In this document: piece after piece, positions 1 through 5,532 of the stretch
Layout of the letters: each line of letters starts with the position of its first letter
Position numbering within the stretch: position 1 is the first letter of the stretch
Source: Candidatus Margulisiibacteriota bacterium
GTDB lineage: Bacteria; Margulisbacteria; Termititenacia; Termititenacales; Termititenacaceae
Reading direction: 5' to 3'
Length of the DNA: 11,953 nucleotides
Assembly (NCBI GenBank): GCA_031267055.1
Contig: JAIRZV010000068.1
Location: 1 to 11,953, forward strand
Program-made: the position numbers and the translations under genes
Notes under the pieces: model-generated
Seen by the model: only the letters and a program-made list of their open reading frames with translations
What the model was told of the DNA's origin: nothing
Database searches by the model: none

Positions 1-71
1 GCCGGACAATCCGGACAGAGCAGCTCGCAGGCGGAGTCTAATTCGAGATTTTCAAACTTTGGTAACCACAT
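1..71 (-). CDS. N-terminus of a radical-SAM protein (partial, runs off the window)
   Basis: Only the first 23 codons are present. Reading the minus strand from the ATG at 69-71, residues 15-22 are CELLCPDC, the C-x3-C-x2-C signature that binds the 4Fe-4S cluster of radical-SAM enzymes. It is preceded by a strand-like NLELDSA stretch, as in the family's first beta strand. The start is well fixed: an in-frame TGA lies only two codons upstream, at 75-77. The gene overlaps the end of the glycosyltransferase gene by 20 bases in a different frame, and no strong Shine-Dalgarno is visible, so translational coupling is likely. Proximity suggests a shared operon with the glycosyltransferase. The substrate cannot be told. 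A chance CxxxCxxC match in a short open frame is the main alternative. Confidence 0.62.
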   Translation of the reverse strand, partial: MWLPKFENLELDSACELLCPDCP

Positions 72-1206
72 CGATCAATCTCTGATAATTCGCGAGCAAA
101 AGACGGGTCATATTGCTCATGCTGAATTTCTGCGCCAGCTGCAGGGCTTCGGCGGATTTTTGGCGATACAGCTCTTTGTCGCTCAAGAGCCGCGTCAGTT
201 TTAGCGCGAATTCTGAAACATCAAGACCGCTGGCCAGCCCGCCGGTATTTTGATGAATGATGTCAGAAATCCCCATAGCGTCGACAGCGACGACCGGCGT
301 GCCGGCGGACATGGCTTCCAAAACGACCAGACCTTGCGTTTCGGTCAGCGAAGAAAAAACAAAAACCCGCGCGGCCTTGTACCAGGAAGCCAATTCGGTC
401 TTGTCGGAAATATAGCCAGTGAAAATAATTTTGTCCTTGATGCCCAGATCGGCCGCGAGTTTTTCGAGCAGTGGCCGCTGCGGTCCGTCGCCGATAATAG
501 CCAATAAAATATTGGCGCGCCCTTTGAGAATTTCTTTGTACATGTGCAGCAGAAACTCGATGTTTTTTTCTTTGGCGAGGCGGCCGGCGTAGGCGATAAT
601 GTCTGTTTCCGCCGAAATATTGTGCCGCCGCAAAACGCTCTGCGCGGAGCCGTTTTCCTGAAAATGCTCGCTGACGCCGGTCGGTATCACGTCGATCTCA
701 TTGAGCACGCCGTATTTTTGCAGCTCCAGACGCATGGCTTCCGACGGGACTATCGTGAGATCACAGCTGTGGCAGTATCTGCGGCTGGCGTTGGTCGAGA
801 GCCAGACGCCGATCTGGCGGCCAAGCGCGGTCGGCACGTAATGCACATACTCGATGAACAGCGTGTGGTAAGTGTGCACCAGCGGCAGGCGGTACTGCTT
901 GGCGAGATATAGCGCCAGCCAGCCCAGGCTAAACGGCGTGTGCGAATGTAGAATATCCAGCTGCAAATCCTTAAAAGTCCGCAAGTGCCCGGACAGTGAA
1001 TAGGCGATATTGTGCTCCGGCATTGGCGCGTACTTGATCGATTTGAAATAAAAAACATTGTCTTTTTTCACCGCATCCTTGACCTGCGGCGCAAAAATAA
1101 AAACCTCATGCCCGAGTTTTTGCAGCTCCTCCGTAAAAGAATTGATCGAAGTGACCACGCCGTTGATCTGCGGCGTGTATGTGTCTGTAAACATTCCGAT
1201 GCGCAT
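52..1206 (-). CDS. GT4-family glycosyltransferase, diacylglycerol glucosyltransferase-like
   Basis: This 384-residue protein has the GT-B fold layout of family GT4. The N-terminal acceptor domain opens with MRIGMFTDTY and GVVTSI (residues 1-21), then HSHTPFSLG (87-95) and YHTLFIEYVHY (113-123). The C-terminal nucleotide-sugar domain contains the retaining-enzyme E-x7-E motif (E289, E297, within TETQGLVVLEAM). These N-terminal motifs are typical of membrane-associated enzymes that transfer glucose or mannose to diacylglycerol or related lipids, using UDP- or GDP-sugar at the cytoplasmic face. The length is usual for the family. GAGGA at 1211-1215 lies four bases before the ATG. It is the second gene of an operon after a 50-codon gene, 10 bases away, and is followed by an overlapping radical-SAM gene. 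The family is secure; the exact lipid and sugar are inferred. Confidence 0.9.
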   Translation of the reverse strand: MRIGMFTDTYTPQINGVVTSINSFTEELQKLGHEVFIFAPQVKDAVKKDNVFYFKSIKYAPMPEHNIAYSLSGHLRTFKDLQLDILHSHTPFSLGWLALYLAKQYRLPLVHTYHTLFIEYVHYVPTALGRQIGVWLSTNASRRYCHSCDLTIVPSEAMRLELQKYGVLNEIDVIPTGVSEHFQENGSAQSVLRRHNISAETDIIAYAGRLAKEKNIEFLLHMYKEILKGRANILLAIIGDGPQRPLLEKLAADLGIKDKIIFTGYISDKTELASWYKAARVFVFSSLTETQGLVVLEAMSAGTPVVAVDAMGISDIIHQNTGGLASGLDVSEFALKLTRLLSDKELYRQKSAEALQLAQKFSMSNMTRLLLANYQRLIDVVTKV

Positions 1207-1216
1207 AATTTCCTCG

Positions 1217-1369
1217 CTAGTCTTTAATTTGAACTCGGGAACGGCACTTACGGATGGCTTTTATTTCTAGCATAACATCGGTCTCATGAAGTTTATTTTT
1301 AGCGGCGAGGTTTTTCCCGAACTTAAAAATACTTTGCCATTTCTGCTTGCGCTCAGTTGCCGTAGTCAT
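1217..1369 (-). CDS. Small 50-residue protein, unrecognised, faintly antitoxin-like
   Basis: A 50-codon gene opens with MTTATERKQKW and ends with RVQIKD. It has a good Shine-Dalgarno (AGAGG at 1376-1380, six bases from ATG) and sits directly behind a strong promoter with two palindromic operators. Its stop is 10 bases before the glycosyltransferase start, so the two are almost certainly co-transcribed. The protein is basic, with a predicted helical stretch (KFGKNLAAKNKL, residues 16-27) followed by HETDVMLEIKAIRKCRSR (28-45). That end resembles, from memory, the short C-terminal toxin-binding tails of some antitoxins (acidic 'EEVL-EI-K-R' pattern). No toxin gene follows. It may be an orphan antitoxin, a small DNA-binding autoregulator, or a leader peptide. 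The coding call rests on start signals and context; the function is unknown. Confidence 0.6.
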   Translation of the reverse strand: MTTATERKQKWQSIFKFGKNLAAKNKLHETDVMLEIKAIRKCRSRVQIKD

Positions 1370-1381
1370 AAAACACCTCTA

Positions 1382-1416
1382 TACAAGAATTGTAGGTATT
1401 ATACAAGCTTTGTATA
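1382..1416. promoter_or_regulatory. Twin palindromic operators TACAA-N3-TTGTA
   Basis: There are two copies of the same dyad. One is TATACAA-GCT-TTGTATA at 1400-1416, with perfect 7-base arms. The other is TACAA-GAA-TTGTA at 1382-1394, with perfect 5-base arms. Their centres (1408 and 1388) are 20 bases apart, about two helical turns, so bound dimers would sit on one DNA face. The first covers the promoter spacer and part of the -10; the second covers the expected transcription start. Occupancy should therefore repress. The cognate protein is not certain: the adjacent XRE protein or the 50-residue product are the nearest candidates. Confidence 0.72.
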
Positions 1417-1426
1417 GATAGGTTAA
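1398..1426 (-). promoter_or_regulatory. Sigma70-type promoter of the small-protein/glycosyltransferase operon
   Basis: On the minus strand, TTAACC (1421-1426, four of six to TTGACA) is separated by exactly 17 bases from a perfect TATAAT (1398-1403). Transcription would start near 1391, about 22 bases before the 50-codon gene. It begins only about 20 bases after the XRE gene's stop, giving this operon its own start. Palindromic operators overlap the spacer and the start site. Confidence 0.72.
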
Positions 1427-1444
1427 GGTACTGAAAGTATTATG

Positions 1445-1699
1445 TCAGTGCTCCGTAAAATCACGAAAAAACTTGGCCAGGGAAACACCCAGGCCGTCGA
1501 TTATTTTGAGCAAAGTGTCCAGCGTCGGCGAGTTCTCGCCGCGCTCGATGCGCATCAGGACTGTGCCGTCCACACAGGCTTTGTAAGCCAACTTATTGCG
1601 GGTTATTTTTTTCAGCTTGCGAAATTTGGTGATATTCCTGCCGATGTCGCTGGAGTCGTATTTCATGCCGAATTCTGCTTTGAGATTGACTATTGACAT
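1445..1699 (-). CDS. XRE/Cro-type helix-turn-helix transcriptional regulator
   Basis: The 84-residue protein is almost entirely one HTH_3 (Cro/C1-type) domain. Residues 19-79 run IGRNITKFRKLKKITRNKLA, then the recognition helix region (ACVDGTVLMRIERG, 41-54), then SPTLDTLLKIIDGLGVSLAKFF (57-78), the classic order of the family. It should bind DNA as a dimer. No Shine-Dalgarno is evident before the ATG at 1697-1699; an internal ATG (codon 12) is a possible alternative start. It is divergent to the tail-fibre gene, whose -35 box overlaps its first codons, so it probably represses that promoter and itself. It also sits just upstream of a promoter with palindromic operators. It could be a remnant phage repressor. 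A restriction-modification controller role is less likely, since the R-M genes are 2.7 kb away. Confidence 0.88.
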   Translation of the reverse strand: MSIVNLKAEFGMKYDSSDIGRNITKFRKLKKITRNKLAYKACVDGTVLMRIERGENSPTLDTLLKIIDGLGVSLAKFFRDFTEH

Positions 1700-1720
1700 A
1701 TGCGAATACTAGGGTATACT
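1693..1720 (+). promoter_or_regulatory. Near-consensus promoter for the tail-fibre gene
   Basis: TTGACA (1693-1698, perfect) and TATACT (1715-1720, five of six) are spaced by 16 bases. The start would be near 1727, about 50 bases upstream of the fibre gene's ATG, which has AGGGGG at 1767-1772 as its ribosome site. The -35 lies inside the first codons of the divergent XRE gene. Two TACTAG copies 10 bases apart (1707-1712 and 1717-1722) flank and overlap the -10, suggesting repressor contact. The intrinsic strength suggests the gene is held off by a repressor rather than being weak. Confidence 0.7.
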
Positions 1721-1760
1721 AGTTTTATATCCTAGCTATAAAGCTAAGTTATAAAACTAG
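1719..1760. repeat. 42-bp interrupted dyad in the divergent control region
   Basis: CTAGTTTTATA (1719-1729) is repeated as its exact reverse complement at 1750-1760. Inside it, TAGCT (1733-1737) pairs with AGCTA (1742-1746) around ATAA. The whole element is symmetric about 1739.5. Because the left arm overlaps the -10 and the predicted start of the fibre promoter, most of that arm would not be transcribed. This favours a DNA operator over an RNA hairpin, although a start further upstream would allow the latter. Four CTAG tetramers (1709, 1719, 1732, 1757) punctuate the region. Confidence 0.65.
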
Positions 1761-1777
1761 ATAAATAGGGGGCATAT

Positions 1778-2590
1778 ATGACTATAGCGAGAGGCCAGTC
1801 GATGCTGGCGAGCGATATTCTCAATCTGACTTTTTTTCCGAAAGGCGCGATATTGATGTTTAACGGCGCGAATTATTTATCTCTAGACCAGAATATCTGG
1901 AAAATTTGCGACGGAAAAAACGGTACGCCCAATCTGATAAACAAGTTTTTGCGTGGCAGTACGGATTCCGGTGCGACTGGCGGCGCAGACAACCGAAGTG
2001 TAACTTTGACTACCGCGCAGCTCCCCTCGCATAGCCACGGAATAACAAATCTGTCTATAGACGGACTATCTACGAGCGGTCTCACGATAGACGAGAAGGG
2101 AAACCATACGCATACACTCAGCGGCGGCACATCGGAAGGTGGTTCACATGAGCATGCCTTAAGTGGTAAAGCGGCGTCGGCAGGAGGTCATAGTCATGGC
2201 ATTACCGATCCCAAGCATAGTCATAGCGTGTCAGCCTATGCACATAGTGATGGTGGCAGTGGTCAGCTTACCGGCGGCAATTATACTAACGGCGTCATAG
2301 ATGCTACAGTAGGTACAGATCAGATAGCAACAAACATTACAATAGATAGTGTCGACGCTCACGAGCATAGTTTTTCCTCTGACAGTAAAGCGACCATGAG
2401 CAGCACACACACGCACGATTTTTCATCACTCTCCAGCGCGACGTTAGCCGGCTCACATAGCCATACGATCAGCGGCAGCATTGGCGGCAGTATCGGAGGC
2501 TCGCTGGACAACACCGGCTCCGGCACGGCATTTACTGTAGATACTTTGCCGAGCTACTATGCGGTGATCTACATCATGAAAATTGTCTGA
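1778..2590 (+). CDS. Phage-type tail-collar/tail-fibre tip protein with HxH repeats
   Basis: The N-terminal part matches the phage tail-collar domain: FPKGAILMFNG (20-30), then IWKICDGKNGTPNLINKFLRG (40-60). Next come RSVTLTTAQLPSHSHGI (73-89), a long Gly/Ser/His-rich stretch, and a C-terminal tip LPSYYAVIYIMKI (257-269) that is typical of receptor-binding tail fibres. Eight His-x-His motifs occur at H85, H110, H124, H138, H147, H195, H211 and H227. In the T4 gp37 tip, such motifs from three chains coordinate iron along a needle-like trimer, so a trimeric metal-stapled fibre is inferred. At 270 residues it is fibre-tip sized. AGGGGG at 1767-1772 supports the start; codon 9 (ATG) is an alternative. 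There is no signal peptide and no neighbouring phage structural gene. It is controlled by its own strong promoter, divergent to an XRE repressor. It may be a prophage or tailocin remnant, a moron, or a domesticated adhesin. Confidence 0.85.
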   Translation: MTIARGQSMLASDILNLTFFPKGAILMFNGANYLSLDQNIWKICDGKNGTPNLINKFLRGSTDSGATGGADNRSVTLTTAQLPSHSHGITNLSIDGLSTSGLTIDEKGNHTHTLSGGTSEGGSHEHALSGKAASAGGHSHGITDPKHSHSVSAYAHSDGGSGQLTGGNYTNGVIDATVGTDQIATNITIDSVDAHEHSFSSDSKATMSSTHTHDFSSLSSATLAGSHSHTISGSIGGSIGGSLDNTGSGTAFTVDTLPSYYAVIYIMKIV

Positions 2591-2596
2591 CGCTTA

Positions 2597-3094
2597 TTAT
2601 CCTCTGTAATTTTCGATCTGCCGCCAGAAACTTTTTTCCGTAACTTTTTTGCCGTCGTAAATGCCTTCGTTGCGCAAAATGTTTTGGCACAATTCCAATT
2701 TTAACGCGGGCAAAGTCGCGGTATCAATAGGGCTGTTTAGCGTCTGCAAATACTTTAAAAATATTTGGTACAGGCCGGCGTTGGGCTGCAGACTGCTGGT
2801 GATTTTTTCGACGATCTTGACGGCCTCGGCGGCGTTTTGCAGCAGCGCGTAATTTTGGCGGATCTGGGCAAAAAGTTCCAGGCCGGTGATTTGATAGATC
2901 ACGGCAAAATCTTTGTTTTCCGCGACGACAAATTCGTTCCGGCAAAAAAGATCGAGCGCGGCCTGCGGCTTTTTGCAACCGCGTTTTTGCACAAGTTTGA
3001 TCCGGCCGTCACTCAAACTAAACACATTGAGCAGTAAATCATTGTCACGCAAGATTTTTTTGCGGAGAATGACGCCTTCGAGCCGCGCGCTCAT
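2597..3094 (-). CDS. recO: RecO-like recombination mediator, short form
   Basis: The protein (165 residues) begins MSARLEGVILRKKILRDNDLLL and continues to VFSLSDGRIKLVQKRGCKKP (24-43). This is the RecO N-terminal OB-fold, which binds single-stranded DNA and SSB and helps load RecA with RecR in gap repair. Residues 80-145 are the start of the helical domain. Typical RecO is about 240-250 residues, with a Cys4 zinc finger after the LKLELC helix. Here the protein stops soon after that point (LKLELCQNILRNEGIY, 131-146) and no CxxC pairs are present. The ATG abuts the stop of the DUF1015 gene with no gap (TAA-ATG), implying translational coupling. It ends six bases from the convergent fibre gene. 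The family assignment is good; full function is uncertain given the missing C-terminus. Confidence 0.8.
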   Translation of the reverse strand: MSARLEGVILRKKILRDNDLLLNVFSLSDGRIKLVQKRGCKKPQAALDLFCRNEFVVAENKDFAVIYQITGLELFAQIRQNYALLQNAAEAVKIVEKITSSLQPNAGLYQIFLKYLQTLNSPIDTATLPALKLELCQNILRNEGIYDGKKVTEKSFWRQIENYRG

Positions 3095-4366
3095 TTACTT
3101 GATTTTGTAAATGACCAGACCGGACAGGAGCTTGGGATAAAAGTCCGTGGATTTTTGCGGCATGATGTCGCCGGCCAGCACCACGTCGTAGGTTTGCTGA
3201 ACTGTGGCGCTGTTCAGGAAAAACGCCGCCTGCTCTTGGCCGTTCAAAACCTGCTCAAACGCGCTGTGCGCCGTGCGGATATAGCCGAGATTTTCCTGCG
3301 CTTTTTGCTGGGCTTTGGTGAGACCAAAAATATTTTCCAAAACCAGAGTATGCAGTGCCGCGACATCGAGCCGCCGCCAAGCTGCGGATTTGTCCGCGGC
3401 AAATTTGTCCAACGCCGCCGAGTCACGCAGAGTCATTTCGTAAAGCAATGGCTGTCCGGCGTAAAAACCCAGACTGATTTTTCCGGCGGCGCGTTTGTCC
3501 TGCATGGCTTTGAGCAGATGCTCCAGCGCGTGATGCGGCGTGGCCTCAAAATAAACCGCGGCTTGCTTTAAAAACTCCGCTTCGGAAAAACCGGCCAACC
3601 CGTGCATCAGACGATGCGTCGGCAAGACCGTCAAGCCTTCGTCTTCACTATTGACTAGCGTGGCCATAGTGTAGCCGTAAGGACTTTCCGTGCCGAGCGC
3701 CGCGCCGTTCTCTTGGGCAAAATTGCAAGAAGTTTCATAACGGTGATGGCCGTCGGCGATAAGCAGCTGTTTGTCCGCCAAGACAGCGCGGACTTCCTGA
3801 ATGATTTTTGCGTCAGTGATTTGCCAGAACGTGTGTGTGTCACCGAAATGATCGACCGCGGTTTCGTCCGGCTCGCGATCCACCGCGTTTTGCAACAGAG
3901 CCTCGATTTTTTTCTGCGGATCGTTGTACAGAAAAAAGATCTGACCAAAATGCGCGTTGGTCGCGCGCAGGAGATTGAGACGGTCGGCTTTGGGTTTGGC
4001 CAGAGTTTTTTCGTGCGGCAGGATGATTTTTTGAGCGAAATCCTCCAGCCCGACCAGCGCGATAAAACCTTTGCGGGTTTTCGGCTCGCCGTTTATTTTG
4101 TAGGTTTGATGATAGGCGTAAATGGACGACTGTTCATCTTGCAATAAAATTTTGTCGTTCAGCCAGTTCTGCAGCTCTGCGGCGGCGGCCTGATACGGGT
4201 CGGCGGCTTTGTTGCGGATCAGTTTGGCCGTGGTATACGGCGAGCGTTTGTAGTAAGCCTCGAGCAATTCCGGTGAAATTTTATCGTAGGGCTGCGTGAC
4301 CACATCGCTGTAATTTACTTTCTCTTTATTGTAGCGTATTCCCCGAAACGCCTTGATGCGCGCCAT
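3095..4366 (-). CDS. DUF1015 family protein
   Basis: This is a 423-residue protein of the DUF1015 family, whose biochemical role I do not know. Family marks visible are VVTQPYD (22-28), LPHEKTLAKPKADRLNLL (116-133), and the strongly conserved LIADGHHRYET (202-212). The last is rich in potential metal or phosphate ligands (Asp, His-His, Arg). The length is normal for the family, there is no signal peptide or membrane segment, and it should be cytosolic. I chose the ATG at 4364-4366 because GGGAGG (4371-4376) lies four bases upstream; a TTG twelve bases earlier would sit on top of the Shine-Dalgarno. It is the first gene of an operon with the recO-like gene. Its promoter region faces that of the restriction-modification cassette. 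Confidence 0.85.
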   Translation of the reverse strand: MARIKAFRGIRYNKEKVNYSDVVTQPYDKISPELLEAYYKRSPYTTAKLIRNKAADPYQAAAAELQNWLNDKILLQDEQSSIYAYHQTYKINGEPKTRKGFIALVGLEDFAQKIILPHEKTLAKPKADRLNLLRATNAHFGQIFFLYNDPQKKIEALLQNAVDREPDETAVDHFGDTHTFWQITDAKIIQEVRAVLADKQLLIADGHHRYETSCNFAQENGAALGTESPYGYTMATLVNSEDEGLTVLPTHRLMHGLAGFSEAEFLKQAAVYFEATPHHALEHLLKAMQDKRAAGKISLGFYAGQPLLYEMTLRDSAALDKFAADKSAAWRRLDVAALHTLVLENIFGLTKAQQKAQENLGYIRTAHSAFEQVLNGQEQAAFFLNSATVQQTYDVVLAGDIMPQKSTDFYPKLLSGLVIYKIK

Positions 4367-4370
4367 AAAT

Positions 4371-4376
4371 CCTCCC
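4371..4376 (-). promoter_or_regulatory. Shine-Dalgarno deciding the DUF1015 start
   Basis: GGGAGG on the minus strand is four bases before ATG 4364-4366. The in-frame TTG at 4376-4378 overlaps this site and so cannot be the start that uses it. Confidence 0.8.
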
Positions 4377-4389
4377 AAAGTTTTGGCTG

Positions 4390-4400
4390 ATTATAGTATA
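4390..4400 (-). promoter_or_regulatory. Probable -10 region of the DUF1015-recO operon
   Basis: The minus strand reads TATACTATAAT here, giving two overlapping -10 candidates: TATACT at 4395-4400 and a perfect TATAAT at 4390-4395. No good -35 is found at 16-18 bases; TTGCAT at 4420-4425 is 19 bases from the first. The site is intergenic and correctly placed, about 24 bases before the ATG. Confidence 0.45.
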
Positions 4401-4441
4401 AAAAGAGGAAATACGCTTAATGCAATATTCTTGATGATTTG

Positions 4442-4450
4442 TGCTAAAAT
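4442..4450 (+). promoter_or_regulatory. Extended -10 promoter of the restriction-modification cassette
   Basis: TGC-TAAAAT (TG at 4442-4443, -10 at 4445-4450) fits the extended -10 form TGnTATAAT, which can work without a -35; none is clear upstream. The start would be near 4457, making a very short leader ahead of the Shine-Dalgarno at 4461-4468. No controller-protein box was recognised. Confidence 0.55.
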
Positions 4451-4460
4451 AATTTTACAA

Positions 4461-4468
4461 GGAAGGGG
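4461..4468 (+). promoter_or_regulatory. Ribosome site deciding the TTG start of methyltransferase 1
   Basis: GGAAGGGG ends eight bases before TTG at 4477. No in-frame ATG occurs before the first catalytic motifs, so TTG is the best-supported start. It overlaps the left copy of the direct repeat that flanks the cassette. Confidence 0.72.
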
Positions 4469-4474
4469 TATTAG
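4463..4474 (+). repeat. Left copy of imperfect direct repeat flanking the R-M cassette
   Basis: AAGGGGTATTAG here matches AAGGGGTACTAG at 7974-7985 in 11 of 12 positions. The pair brackets the three R-M genes almost exactly. It could be a scar of insertion or a short recombination site. Chance is possible, since the core is also a ribosome-binding site. Confidence 0.4.
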
Positions 4475-4476
4475 AA

Positions 4477-5532
4477 TTGGCACTGACGCTTGCTGTAGAA
4501 AGACAAAAAATAATTACCCAAACTATTGATACTGTCCAATTGCAAAATCGCCGATATATAGGTAATAAATATAAACTTGTTGATTGGATTTTTTCTATTA
4601 TCAATAAAGAATGTGAAGGTTATTCCTTTGCAGATATTTTTGCTGGGACAGGAGTGGTGTCCGCAGAGGCAACGAAATATTTTTATAATGTTGTTGTCAA
4701 TGATTTTTTGTATTCAAATCAGGTCATATATCGGGCGGTTTTTGGCAATAGATACTGGGATAGAGAAAAAATTATTGCTATTCTGAATCAGTATAATGAT
4801 TTAGGTGCTGACGATTTGGCGGATAATTATTTTTCGAGAAATTTTGGCGGCAAATATTTTAGTAATGATTCGGCAAAAATAATAGGCTTTATCAGAGAGC
4901 ATCTTGAAGCAAACAAACGAAAATTAACAAGCAGAGAGTACTATATTATTTTGGCATCATTGTTGTATGCCGTGGATAGGATTGCTAACACGGTTGGCCA
5001 TTTTGATGCGTATTTCAAGAAAAAAAATATTTATGACAAGTTTTCTCTGAAATTATTAGAGTCAATAGAAAGTCCGCATATCTCAATTTATCAAGAGGAG
5101 GCAAATTGTTTAGTGGGACAAATAACCGCAGATGTGGTTTATATTGACCCGCCCTACAATTCTAGACAATATAGTCGTTTTTATCATGTGTTAGAAACTT
5201 TGACTAAATGGGATAAACCAAGATTGTACGGTGTAGCATTGAAGCCTGAGCCAGAAAACATGAGTGAATATTGTCGGGTCAATGCGAAAGTAAAATTTCA
5301 AGAATTGATTAGCAACCTGAAAGCGAAGTATATAGTTGTTTCATACAACAATACTTACGAATCAAAAAGTAATTCGTCTAAAAATAAAATTTTGCTGAAA
5401 GAAATAAAGCAAATTTTACAAGATAAGGGCAGTACAAAAATTTTTGAAAGAGAATATAAATATTTTAATGCTGGTAATACTTGTTTTGATAATCATAAAG
5501 AGTATTTGTTTGTCACTAAAACAACCAAATGA
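4477..5532 (+). CDS. D12-class DNA adenine-N6 methyltransferase, first of a pair
   Basis: The 351-residue protein has the motif order of Dam/D12-class (alpha) amino-methyltransferases. Motif X is YIGNKYKL (27-34) and motif I, for S-adenosylmethionine, is ADIFAGTGVVS (52-62). The catalytic motif IV is DPPY (224-227, in YIDPPYNSRQYSRFYHVLETL). The stretch between holds the target-recognition part. It should transfer a methyl group to N6 of adenine in one strand of the system's recognition site, protecting self DNA. The NSRQYSRFYHVLETL tail after DPPY resembles methyltransferase domains of FokI-like Type IIS systems, from memory. The start is TTG with a strong ribosome site. Its last four bases overlap the start of the second methyltransferase. 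AT content is high: 5341-5400 has only 13 G+C of 60. Confidence 0.88.
   Translation: MALTLAVERQKIITQTIDTVQLQNRRYIGNKYKLVDWIFSIINKECEGYSFADIFAGTGVVSAEATKYFYNVVVNDFLYSNQVIYRAVFGNRYWDREKIIAILNQYNDLGADDLADNYFSRNFGGKYFSNDSAKIIGFIREHLEANKRKLTSREYYIILASLLYAVDRIANTVGHFDAYFKKKNIYDKFSLKLLESIESPHISIYQEEANCLVGQITADVVYIDPPYNSRQYSRFYHVLETLTKWDKPRLYGVALKPEPENMSEYCRVNAKVKFQELISNLKAKYIVVSYNNTYESKSNSSKNKILLKEIKQILQDKGSTKIFEREYKYFNAGNTCFDNHKEYLFVTKTTK

Noticed and set aside
1442..1696. A plus-strand frame fully overlapping the XRE gene
   Set aside because: The minus-strand frame has a clear helix-turn-helix domain; the plus frame shows no motif.
1445..1699. XRE protein as the controller (C) protein of the R-M system
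   Set aside because: It lies 2.7 kb away on the other strand, next to a different divergent promoter, and no matching CTAG or TACAA operator is seen before the methyltransferase gene.
1691..2590. A larger prophage around the fibre gene
   Set aside because: Flanking genes are a glycosyltransferase, DUF1015 and recO; no integrase, terminase, portal, lysis or attachment site is visible.
2560..2620. A terminator between the convergent fibre and recO genes
   Set aside because: Only six bases separate the two stop codons and no GC-rich stem followed by a T run is present on either strand.
3713..4147. A 144-codon plus-strand frame inside the DUF1015 gene
   Set aside because: It lies opposite conserved DUF1015 motifs and has no supporting start signals.
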